Shown piece by piece: positions 1 through 10,187 of a stretch of 20,541 bases of DNA; positions within the stretch are counted from its first letter, which is position 1, and each line of letters starts with the position of its first letter. The DNA lies in assembly GCA_018398765.1 (NCBI GenBank), contig JAHBMJ010002250.1, forward strand, positions 1 through 20,541. Reading direction: 5' to 3'. The notes under the pieces are model-generated. The model was not told the DNA's origin. It worked only from the letters and a program-made list of their open reading frames with translations, and made no database searches. This DNA comes from Chromera velia. Lineage: Eukaryota > Sar > Chromeraceae. The position numbers and the translations under genes were made by a program.

Positions 1-117
1 CCCCCGCCTCCCTCTAGGTCATTGGTGCTACGCCTGCGACGCTTTGGAACACTAGTCCCCGTGCCCCCCCCCCTCCTCCCCTCTCTGCACACCGCCTCCA
101 TCGTCTTCCTCGTCTTC

Positions 118-1632
118 TTACTCTTCTTCTCCGTCCTCGCCCCCCACCCCTCCCTGAGCAGCAGCACCACCCCCCACGCTCTGGGACGGCTCGTCGACAT
201 GATGACTTCTCTTCCCACAAAAACGCTCACGGCTTGCAGCCTGACCCTCGTCTGTGAACGACCAAGCGTTCGGGTCAGCAAAACTGGAGGCCCCCTCTGC
301 CCCTTCCATGTCATCTCTCTGCCCCCCGTCCTTCTCAACGTCCTCCCTCTCCTTCCTCTTCTCGCACTCCATGCTGGCAGTTGTGCTCACAAATGTGCCG
401 CCTCCCAGCAAGGGCGCGGTTCCGGGATTTCGGAACACACTGGAGGAAGGGGGTACTGCTGGGGCTGCGGACGAAGCGGCAGCTGCGGCGCTGGCAGGAA
501 GGGCGGCCGCACTGGGCCCTTTCAGATTCTTGCCCTTCCTCCCACCGTACTGCTCCACGCCCCCCCCAAACACCATGACATGACCCCACGAGCGAATCAT
601 TTCCACTATTCCCGCCGCCTCCGAGCCCTCCCTCACCTCACGACCGCAACACGCGATCCTGCACAGGCTGTCGGGGTCGAGGATGAAGGTGATGTCACTG
701 CTGTTGTTGGGGTCGGACCCCGGGGGGGTGGGGAGTGTGCTCGTGTTTGCTGCTGAGGGGGGTTTGCTGAGCACGGTTCTGACTTTTTTCACAAAATCTG
801 CCACCCTCTCTTCCACTGAACCCTCGACATCATTCATGCAGATCTCGAAACTGAGGCGGGCAAGGGAGCCCCCATCTTTCTTCAGGTTCTCGGCCCACTG
901 CTCGAGATGAGCGAGAGAGTCGGCATCAGGCTGGAAGAGATTGTCCCCGGATTCAGTGTCAGTGGGGTGGAAGAGAATCAGGGACTTTACTCTTCCATCG
1001 TTTGCTCTCCCCACGGAAAGGTTCAGGGAGGGCGAGTCTGGGTACTCGTTGACGAGGTTGACGAGGGCCTGACGGAAGAAGGCATGGACTTTCTTGTCGG
1101 GCCTGTGGGAATCACTGTCCCCGGAGCGGGGACTGGATGCTGCTGTCCCTGCTCCTGCCACTGTGGGGGCACGGAAAAGCTCAACCTGCTTAGAATCCAA
1201 CCCGATGACGAAATGAAGAGGCCCCTTCTTTCTGCAATTGTTATCCGAAGATTGACACTCCCCTCTCAGTTTTGTGGAGTGCATAAACACATTGACGAAC
1301 CTAACCTCATTGGCAGCCGCAAACCCCTTGAGACCGGAGACGTGGGCGGTGTCAACTGAGGTCAAGAAATCTTTCCCCTTTTTGGACAGAGCCTTGGCTG
1401 CTTCCTTCGCGATGGAGACGGCTGATCCATCCTCCTCCCCCGCCTGTCTCCCTCTCAAGCACGTTGCCCAGATGGACAACGCCCACGCCACCTTCGAAAT
1501 GTCAGTGTTGTCTGCAGGGTTCTTCCCCAACTGCTTCAATTCCGGAATCACGGACACCTGCGGGTGCCCCGAAACGGACCAGCCGAGCTTCGATATCTCG
1601 GAAGAGAAGGGAAAGGTTCGAGAGGATGACAT
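118..1632 (-). CDS. Uncharacterised 504-residue protein (5' end uncertain)
   Basis: This is an uninterrupted frame of 504 codons ending in TAA, the longest open frame outside the recognised genes. I do not recognise the protein. Residues 1-290 have a mixed, globular-looking composition, including a WALSIW segment near 50-55, a hydrophobic HFVIGL stretch near 140, and alternating hydrophobic and charged segments at 180-290. From about 290 it becomes low complexity: Pro/Ser/Thr-rich (291-313), Ala/Ser/Pro-rich (373-399), highly charged (422-446), then Gly-rich with an acidic Glu end. No signal peptide or membrane helix is evident. An in-frame TGA lies three codons upstream of the ATG, so either translation starts here or an intron joins this frame to an upstream exon. 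The last codons (GAAGAAGAGTAAGA) resemble a splice donor, so the C-terminus could also continue in another exon. Coding status is inferred from length only. Confidence 0.55.
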   Translation of the reverse strand: MSSSRTFPFSSEISKLGWSVSGHPQVSVIPELKQLGKNPADNTDISKVAWALSIWATCLRGRQAGEEDGSAVSIAKEAAKALSKKGKDFLTSVDTAHVSGLKGFAAANEVRFVNVFMHSTKLRGECQSSDNNCRKKGPLHFVIGLDSKQVELFRAPTVAGAGTAASSPRSGDSDSHRPDKKVHAFFRQALVNLVNEYPDSPSLNLSVGRANDGRVKSLILFHPTDTESGDNLFQPDADSLAHLEQWAENLKKDGGSLARLSFEICMNDVEGSVEERVADFVKKVRTVLSKPPSAANTSTLPTPPGSDPNNSSDITFILDPDSLCRIACCGREVREGSEAAGIVEMIRSWGHVMVFGGGVEQYGGRKGKNLKGPSAAALPASAAAAASSAAPAVPPSSSVFRNPGTAPLLGGGTFVSTTASMECEKRKEREDVEKDGGQRDDMEGAEGASSFADPNAWSFTDEGQAASRERFCGKRSHHVDEPSQSVGGGAAAQGGVGGEDGEEE

Positions 1633-1816
1633 CTGGAGTCAGGGAGCTGCCCCCGTTCAGTTGTGCCAAGTCCTGCAGCGTCAGGGTGGGAGGCTTCCCT
1701 GCCGCCGTCTTTGCCACCGCTCCAGCTGGAGCCCAGAAAACTGCAGAGACGCGGGGTACATGTGTGTCAAAAAATTAAGGGGACGAAAAACGAAAAATAT
1801 CTCCCTCCCGACTCAC

Positions 1817-1850
1817 CGAATTTTGCGGTCACTTTGAATTCGAACGCCAT
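1817..1850 (-). other. Candidate first coding exon of the 118-1632 gene
   Basis: On the minus strand, an ATG at 1850 opens a 12-codon stretch (MAFEFKVTAKF, then one base of a split codon) that runs into a good donor, GGTGAGT, at 1816. A TGCAG acceptor, the form preferred in the neighbouring pyruvate carboxylase gene, lies at 1741-1745. Splicing 1817 to 1740 opens a second frame (1740 down to about 1505) reading through KPPTLTLQDLAQLNGG-like sequence. That frame differs from the long 118-1632 frame and would need a further splice to join it. Two candidates are an 85-base intron 1717-1633 (phase 0 join at the long frame's ATG) and a 46-base intron 1557-1512 (phase 1). Both preserve the frame arithmetically. 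I cannot decide between them. Confidence 0.35.
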
Positions 1851-2004
1851 GCTTCAATCCTGAAGAGAACGTCAGTTCACCAGACCCTCCCTGAGTCTTA
1901 TTTCGGGGAAATCTGGTTGAGGAGTCCTGTAATTATGTTCCTCCTGACTTGCTGTCAGAATGTATATACATGGGAGCGTCTCAACCCAGTCACCTGGAAT
2001 GCTG

Positions 2005-2020
2005 GAAGTTCCGAAACTTC
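2005..2020. repeat. 16-base near-perfect palindrome
   Basis: GAAGTTCCGAAACTTC reads almost the same on both strands, with arms GAAGTT/AACTTC. A related AGTTCCGAAAC word recurs about 50 bases downstream (near 2063), preceded by two tandem copies of a 10-base unit containing GTCCCAGCA. It could be a dimeric protein-binding site. Function is unknown. Confidence 0.4.
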
Positions 2021-2180
2021 AAGGTGCGTTCGGGTGTTCACAGCACGTCCCAGCATGTCCCAGCAAGTTCCGAAACCGTCAACTAAGAGGAGGATCTTCT
2101 CATGAACGATCAGGCAGCCTGGCAATGCCTGGCATAAGTATGCCGAAACGTTCTCCATCGCGGCGTCTCCGTCTCCTAGC

Positions 2181-2256
2181 TCCGCTGCGCGCGCGGCCGC
2201 GGCCGGGGGGCGCGTTCATTCGCCGCGGCCGCCCGCGCCGGCGCGTGGCGCCCCCC
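2181..2256. repeat. CpG-rich patch with long-range inverted repeat
   Basis: About 75 bases consist almost entirely of G and C. The inverted arms GGGGGGCGC (2205-2213) and GCGCCCCCC (2248-2256) enclose a loop that is itself rich in CGCGGCCGC-like self-complementary words. The composition differs sharply from the AT-rich sequence starting about 200 bases further on. It could be a CpG-island-like promoter element or the end of an inserted element. No function can be assigned. Confidence 0.45.
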
Positions 2257-2460
2257 TGCATGAGAAGGAGACCGCTGCATGTAAGAACGTCTACTATACT
2301 TACTGTGGGCCAGGGAATCCCGCAAATCCGCTGGGGGGGCACTTCCTTCCCAAAACGCCATCTCCGTAGCCGCTCGCACGGAGCTCGTACGGGATTTTTC
2401 CTTGGCCCAATCCTAAACTTCGCTCGGTTCACGCGCGCGAGGCGCTATAACTCAGATTTT

Positions 2461-3010
2461 TTTAAAATGTACGTACCGATCAATCAGACGTACACCACTA
2501 TAAACGTTCTATAAACCATATATGAAATACATGCATGCATGAACAATTTCAGAGTAAATGAGCAAATTGAATCAGAGCACGCCGGGAATACTCATGGACT
2601 CTGGTAATTCAATACTGTTAGAATGTTTCGTTGATCGAGGCCTACACTGTCAGTATGTAAGGCTATATCATTCTTTTGTTTATCCTTTCGATGGACCCCT
2701 AGATAAACCTTCTCAACTATAACGGTCTTCCTTCGTGATGAATATGTTATACTAGATATCATATAACAAAAAAAATTATTTAAAAAACATTCAAAAGTTT
2801 AAATTTAGCTTTAATTTGCTTTAATAATACAGTGTATACTACTTAGTAGTACTTTTAGATTATATATTAGCTAGATATGCATAATTTGGAGGTTATTTCG
2901 ATGCTGGAGAGTCAATAAATAGACTAGTAAATAAAGTATAAGACGCCAAGGAAGGCAAAACGTCGAGAAACTCTGCATCATCCTTGCAGAATCTCTCGAG
3001 CAGGATCATT
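2461..3010. other. AT-rich gene-free stretch
   Basis: The sequence switches to AT-rich DNA with many stops in all frames, A and T runs, and TAGTAGTACT/CTAGATAT-type words. No gene, tRNA or recognisable transposon protein is seen. The composition resembles that of 17700-18500, so both may be remnants of the same class of non-coding DNA. It ends with a clear hairpin at 2964-2998. Confidence 0.5.
2964..2998. repeat. 14-base-arm inverted repeat (hairpin)
   Basis: CGAGAAACTCTGCA (2964-2977) and TGCAGAATCTCTCG (2985-2998) are inverted copies matching at 12 of 14 positions and separated by a 7-base loop. This makes a stable stem-loop in DNA or RNA on either strand. No surrounding gene explains it. 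Confidence 0.5.
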
Positions 3011-4425
3011 CAGTCGAGTGCATAAATGAAGACCTCAAAACCGGACATGGATTGCAAAAAGAAGACAAGGACTTCCATTGTTTTTCTGGAGTCTGGATTC
3101 AAAGATCAAGCAGCGAGACCTTGGGCAGTCGATCAACCATGCAGAAATGGACGTCAATGAATTTTCTGCGAGCCAGGTTCCTTCATTTTTTTCGAAGGAG
3201 CTGGCAGAAGGGATGTTTGGTTGAAGCACAAACCACACAATGTAATGGACGAACATCAGCGCTGCGGACGAAAGACATACCGACATACACACAGAAGATT
3301 GCATGAAGAAAAAACCTTCAACCAGCGAGAGAAGAGAAGACAATTGTTCACTCATGAGCACTGAAACAAAAACAGAAACACGCACACGGTATGCAGTCCA
3401 TCACAATCACATTTGATGTGCAGACTGCATGAGCAAATCCGCTACGCTCTCTCGTCCGCAGACTCGTCTTTTCTGCTCGTCTCTCTTCCTCGCCCTCTTC
3501 CTTCAGAAATCTTCTAGCTGCGTTCTGTTCTCTCTCTGGTGGCTCCTTTAAGCCACCCATCCAGAGACGAACGCCTGCCTCACCCACTGACCCATTGAAT
3601 CAAACAGCTAGTCTTCACTCACCTTCCCGTTCATTTCGTAGTCCATACAACCACCCTTTTACCCGTTTCTGTCTTTCTCGTCCGCCCTCCTAAGAGTACA
3701 CCATCCACCCCCCACTTGTCCATGGAGCCAGACGACCCTTCTCTCTCAAGAAGTCCCCCAAGCAGCTGTGCCTTTCTGGGCCCTCGACCTGCTTCTCGCC
3801 CTGACGCAGCAAACTTAACATCTCGTCATTACTCTCTTTTTTCCACAGCTCCTGGCCCTTATAAAGGACCGCCAGCTGCATTTGCTTTGTCTCTTTTGCT
3901 CTGTTTGCCTGTTTCTTTGTCTTCACACAAAACCGCAACGTCTGGTTTGAAAAGAGGAGGGGAACGGAACAGCACCTACCCTCGTGTCTGCTGATCCCCC
4001 CGCTTCCTTCATTCACTCACGCACCCACCAAAGTGACGAACTTGCCCCAAGACCAAAACGCAAAAGGCGCACCATGCAGATGACAACAAGGGCAATTCAG
4101 GCACCCACCAGGCAGGCAGCAAATCATGAGCTCAAATACGCGAACGAAGAGAAGAGATAGATGAATTATCTCTCCATCCTTTGCGCCCTCAGTACATCCA
4201 GGCGTCCTTTTTTCTCTGTCACATTTCTGCGTCCGTTCCAGTCACTCAACCCTCGCTTCTTCACTTCATACTCTACCACACCGCAGCTTCCCTTCGCCCT
4301 GTCTGATCAGACACGGACGTCAAGCGGAACGTTCTTTGTTGCCACCCAACCCCAACAGATTGACTGACAGACACACACAAACACACACACACAAGTGAAT
4401 TCCCGTAGCTCCCTCGCATGTGAGG
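3011..4425. other. 3' flank of pyruvate carboxylase, no gene seen
   Basis: No open frame here carries a recognisable domain. The plus strand is pyrimidine-rich (CTCTCTT/CCTTTCT words) through most of 3400-4350, so the 3' end of the minus-strand pyruvate carboxylase transcript would be purine-rich. A (CA)n tract at 4371-4393 lies just beyond the stop codon. The 3' untranslated region must lie within this stretch, but I cannot place the polyadenylation site. Confidence 0.45.
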
Positions 4426-7400
4426 TCACTTCAATTTGACCAACAGATCCCCTCCCATGATCTGCTCTCCCGGCTGCAAACAAAAGCGGAAAAAAGGCAC
4501 ACACGCGCAGGCGACTGAGGGACATGTCACTGCTTGTTCCACCAAACGAAGCCGAGGAAGGGCATGAATACTGATTGTTTCTCTATCGCTTTCTGGGAGA
4601 CGGGTGGAAGAGACACTGATTCCTTCCAATGCACAGAGAGACTGCTGAAATGCACGGACGGACCACACTCATTTTTTGACCGCACCCGTCCAGTCACGCA
4701 CAAAAGGGAAGCAAGCAGACAGACCGACCATATCATTCCATTTCTTTTTTGTAACAGAGCTTCTCCCTTTCTTTCAGGCACCTTACCAGACGAACATGTT
4801 TACACACACACACACACGTGCGCGCGCGCCCACAAACACAAAAATATGACCGAGCGGCCAAAAGAGGAAAAAGAAAAGCCTTTGATATGGTCCAAGTCTC
4901 TCACCTCCTCACTCTCTCCCCTCATGCAAAGGAAAAAAAAAAAAACGCCCCAATGAAAAACAAAAAAAAATGACGCACTCACCTCCAGAGGTATGGCCTC
5001 CACCTCCCCGTCTACAGGAGCGACGACCATTGTTTCCATCTTCATCGCAGAAATGACCACAAGAGGGTCGCCCTTCTTCACCTTCTCCCCCACCCTCACC
5101 TTGAAGGACAGAATCTGCCCCGGCATCGGAGCTCCGATCTGTTTGACGTCTCCCGAGGTTGCCTTCGGGTGTTGCTTGCGCTCGTCCGCCGCTGCAAAAA
5201 AGGAGGGAATGAATTTGCTGTATTTCCACACCGACCGACTTGTCGAATTTGCACAACCGCCCGTTCTCATCGTCCGCCAGAAAGCGACCTAACTGCTCGC
5301 TACTCCTGTCATTCAGCCGCTCTGTCTGACTCTCTCTCTCTACCGGATAGACAGGCAGGCTTTCCGTTTAACAAAAACAAACCACGTTAGCTGTCCGACC
5401 CAACTCCCTGCAGCCGACTTCACCCACTGCGGCCTGCTTAATTGACTAACCGACCTGACTGGTCCTTGACGTTACAGGATCTCGGGATCCCTCCGCATTC
5501 AAAGAACACGTCCCTCGTGCCGTCCTTGAACAAAGGAGATTTGGCAACCATCTTCACCTCAAGCTCCGTTCCGTCAGCTGCAGACCGACCCATAGAGAGG
5601 GAGAGAGTCATGCAGACGGAAGGAGATACAGAGAAAAGAGGTACAGAAAGGAGCTGGATAAAAGAGGCACTGGAAGATTGGGGGTAGAGGAGAAGAAACA
5701 CAAAAAGTTCGGGCACCGGGATTCGACTTCGAGGACAGCATCGGCAGAATCAACCCCTCTCGCAACTTGCGGGGTGACTCCTCTTTTTTGTTGTTTTTTT
5801 CGAAGAGAGTGCAGACTCGTTGACTAAGATTTATCACTACAGAAGGAGAAATCACACACACCGTCAGAGGCTTCCAAGAACGAATCTTCCCCCGAACGGA
5901 TTGAACAGACCGACCGCCCCACAGAGAGACAGCCAGAAAGACTGCATCTCAGACTGACATGGGAAGAACACGCGGGTGGGGGCCTCTCCCTCCACAGGCC
6001 CGAGGAAGTACAGGGCAGAGGGGAGACCTGAGACGTCACCGTACTTTTTCAGAAATTCCAAGTACTCCTCAAACACCTGCAGAGAATATACACAAGCATG
6101 CGCATACATTTTTATACATACACGCACACGCAGGGAGGGAAGGGGGGGAAGGGCAAGAGAGAAGGCAGTAAAAGGCCTCCCTCCGAGGAATGAAGTACAC
6201 ACAGGCGAACGACAAAATTTCCTGACAACGCAATACTCTAACAGGGCGGACACACGTGCAGCACATTCAGGCCAAAAGAGCCAGACAACCAGCCAGACTG
6301 CCAGCCAGCCAGACACAGACCTACCTGAGGATACATGATGTACGACACCAGCTCCTTGTCCGAAAATTGTCTCATGTATTTCGACTCCAGGGTCGCCCGC
6401 ACGGACTCTGCAGATTTGTGACAAAAAGGCGAAAAACACATATGTAACAAAATGCACAGGCCAAAAGAACTTCGTTGACCTCCCCTCGTCCGTTCGTATT
6501 TTTTTTTGTTCTGGAAGCAGACTACATGACGTCAGAAGGCCGGACTGTCTGCTGATCGCTCTACAAGACGAAGGAAGAGGAAACTTCTGAATGCAGAGAG
6601 GGGCGCGTTGCCTCCCTTGTTTTTGTGGAATCCAAACCCTCTCGTCTGATTGCCAACGAGACGGAGAGAGAACAGACAATCGTCTGACAGAGACTCCTAG
6701 CTGCCGTTCCGCTGGCCACGTAGTTGCCTGCCGGATTGCCTGCCTGACTGACGCCATTCTACTGCCGCCATCTCCTTCCCGGGTCTCCCCTCAATCTTCG
6801 GGAGGCCCTTCAGGACCTTGCCGCGCAACGGCTCGGGGAACCCGAATGGCGGCTGCCCGATTCCTCCCTGCATATGCAAACAAATACAGAGAGAGAGAAA
6901 GACAGAGAAAAGCTTAGGTAAGCGTACTTGGACGGTCTTCCGGCAGCAAGATCGAAGGCCGATAAGATAAAACAGGCACAGCTAAAATGGAAATAGACAG
7001 AGATAAAAGCAGACAGAAACAAGCAAGCAGGCAAGCAAGCACGTACAGACAATGACAGGAAAACGCATAGAGCTTGTATTCTGCCCCGCAGACAGATCCC
7101 CTCTCCCCCCCTCCCCATGCATGCAAGGCACCTGGAAGAACTCCACCACGCTTTTGGGGAAGCTCAGGTTGTCAGCCTTCTCGAGGATGTTGTCCTTCGT
7201 CACCTCGTTCTGCACCATGAATTGAGCCATGTCCCCGACCACCTTGCTGCTTGGAGTCACCTTGATGATGTCCCCCATCAACAAATTCGCCTCTGCGTAG
7301 GCCTTCTTGATCGCAGGCCACTGATCTGCCATGCCGAGGGAATGGGCCTGAGGGGATTGTGGTGTAAACCAGAAAGAAACACAACTTAAGTCAGAGAGAG

Positions 7401-9668
7401 AGCGCTCGCTTCATCAAAAACAACCAACCCAACATTTCTTCCTTCTGTAGATCGGAATAAATGAAAAGCCCGAAAGCAGAGAAAGAGGACCGACAAAAAA
7501 AAAGAGAGACTGCAGTGTTACGTTACATCCCTCTGTTTGTTTTTCCACGGCATCTGGGTCCCTTCGCTCCGTCCCCCCCTTCCCCCGTCTAGCACAATCA
7601 CTCACCCACCACGCCCCCCTTCATCTTTCTCTATCCCCTGACGAATCGACCTACAGACCTGCATGTGGAGGTTCGTGTACTGTCCTCCAGGGATCTCGTG
7701 GAGGTACACGTCCGAGGACCCTGCCTTCAGGGTCGCTGTGCAGTCAAAGGGGGCGTAGAACTTTCGGCATTGCTCCCAGTAGTCGGAAATCTGCATAGAT
7801 AGATACAAACAGGAAGGAAAAAGCAAGGGGACAGAGAGTCATTACAAATTCTAAAACTGTGAAAAAAGGAGAGAAACCGAGACACCAGGAAAGTGACAAA
7901 GGCAACAAATAGAAAGCCAAGCTCTTGATCAGATCCAAGCTTGAAACTCCCCCCCAGAGTCAGCCGGTCAGTCATCAACCCTCCCTCCCTCCCAGGCACG
8001 CGTCCAAGCACTGACCGCCGAGACTGTCGAGAGAGGGATTCCAGTTGCTCTGTCTGTCCCTTGGAGTGACGCCACCACTGCCCCCATGGACGGTTGAGAG
8101 GTCAGACCGCTCATCGAGTCCACACTCACGTCCACTGCATCTGCCCCTGCCTCAGCTGCAGAATCGACAACAAGAACCGGCATACATTTAGAACGTGGAC
8201 CGGATTTCCAAAGGAGGAAAGTGTGCAGGGCCGACCACGGAGATAAAGAAACAGAGAACAGAGGAGAGCAGGCGGATTCGCACACTGGCCCACGCACCGA
8301 GACAGGCAAGCACCAAGCAGGCAGGGAGGGAGAGAGGCAAGACACACAAAGCTGGGAGACCCGACAGCGAAACAGGAGGAAGAGACTGCTCGAATCCCTC
8401 AACCCGAACTGACTGACCACAGGCGACCTGCACAGCGACCCCTGTGCCGCCAGTGTCGTGTGTATGGACATGAATGGGGAGATCCGGAAATTCCCTCCGC
8501 AGACTGCCAATCAAGAGGGTCGCTGCGTTGGGCGTCAGGAGACCGGCCATATCCTGCAGTGGAAAGTTGAGACGCAAATGTGAAAAAGAAAGAGACGGCA
8601 AATTAGAAAAACTCAAGATGACAGAGCAAAGCAAGGACTTGCATTTTACAGGCTCCGTCCACCTTGCTTTCCTCGTTTCTTCCGTCTGTCTTCGTTCCCG
8701 TGTACTTTCGTTCGTTCGTTCCGTCCTTCCAGCCACTTGTGCATTCCTTGGTTTCTCTGAACTCTCCCGCCCCTTCCTTTCTTCCGTCTGTCCGGATCAC
8801 CTGACCTTGATGCAAAGAATGTGAATGTCCAGAGCAGCCAGCTCTCTTGCGAGTTCGAGGTAGTAGTCGAGGGTGTACGGCTTCCTCTCGGGATCTGCCA
8901 CGTTTCCTGAGTACGCGATGGCCGCCTCCACCACTCCTCCTGCAGACCCCACAGCGTCGATGCCCAGCTTCAGATTCTCAACGTAGTTCAGAGAGTCGAA
9001 CACCCTAAAGATGTCCATGCCCCTCTTCACTGCCTCGTCGCAGAATTTGTGCACTGCGTTGTCGGGATAGGCCGTGTATCCGACGGCATTCGCCCCTCTG
9101 AGGAGCATCTGGAAGGGAATGTTCGGCACCGCCTCTCTCATCTTCTCCAGTCTGTCCCACGGGCACTCCCGAAGAAACCGATAGGCAACGTCGAAGGTCG
9201 CACCCCCCCAGTTCTCCAAAGAGAAGAGGTCGGGCATCAGGTGGGCAGTGGAAGGCGCAACCTGCACGGCAAGGGAAAACGAAGAAACGCAAAATTGTCG
9301 GGAGGGATGTCGAGAACGCAGACGCACATTCCTGCCTGCCTGTGTTGTTCCAAAAAGAAAACCCACTGGGATGTCGCAAGCAAAGAAGAGCTGCAGAAGC
9401 TCCAAACTCGAGGAAAATGATACTGCTGGGGCAACTTCGAAAGGAGCAACCTGTCCGAATCTGGCTCAGTTGGAGACGGACAAAAAACGCAGAGACCCAC
9501 CCACCTGAAGAATATCGTAAGTCCGCAGACGGGTGGCAAAGAGGGACTGATGGGCGTCTCTCCATGTTGTGTCTGTCAGGAGAGTTCGCTTCTCCTCGCG
9601 CATCGCTTTGGCGAACCCTGCAGGGCCACTCTCTTCCAAAACCTGCATCGTCACACACACACACACAG

Positions 9669-9701
<33 letters not shown>

Positions 9702-10154
9702 TTTCTCAATCCGGGTTGCATGCACACACACACACATGAGTGTTCGTGCGCGTAGACTAATCGATGGTAGGGCATATGCATATGAGGACACATTTACACA
9801 CATACGCACGCACGCGCATTCGCACACACACATACAGGCACGCATGAATGGATCGATCGATCGACGGTGTTGATGAGTACATTGTATGGCCCCCACTAGT
9901 CCATGCACATCCGTCTGACCCTAGGCGAGAAAATCAACCAACAAAGCTCTCCTCTCTCCCTCTGCTCATGCAGCCAATAGTCGTCTCCCTCCCGACCTGC
10001 TTCCACCCTCTCGGGGGGGCGTCTACCGTCTCCATCTCTTCCGTCAGGGGAACCACAGCGGGGATGCGGGAGGCGTGGGCGTCCTTGTTCACAATCGGCG
10101 TTTGGGGGCCGTTCACAGCGACCTCAGCGAGGTATTTGACTGGATTCAAGCACA

Positions 10155-10187
<33 letters not shown>

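Larger units (their letters stand above)
1851..2460. other. Upstream flank of the left gene, with GC-rich patch
   Basis: No convincing coding region is visible. The stretch adjoins the 5' end of the minus-strand gene on its left and probably includes its promoter. It holds a near-palindrome at 2005-2020, a tandem of about 10 bases near 2043-2062, and an extremely CpG-rich patch at 2181-2256. Short open frames here (for example 2100-2432 minus) are Arg-rich translations of the GC patch and show no family signal. Confidence 0.5.

Noticed and set aside
22-756. Plus-strand open frame of 244 codons
   Set aside because: It is antisense to the much longer minus-strand frame 118-1632, and its Pro/Leu/Ser-rich product mirrors that gene's low-complexity tail.
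2292-2305. ATACTTACTGTGGG resembling a U1 snRNA 5' end
   Set aside because: The U1 start is ATACTTACCTG. The match breaks in the splice-site-pairing segment, and no Sm site or U1-like stem-loops follow.
5864-6757. Minus-strand open frame of 297 codons
   Set aside because: It reads through carboxylase exons 18 and 17 and their introns. Only the exon 18 part (6076-5959) is in the true coding frame; the rest is intron or out of frame.
9005-9793. Minus-strand open frame of 262 codons
   Set aside because: It covers exons 10 and 11 in a wrong frame and includes introns.
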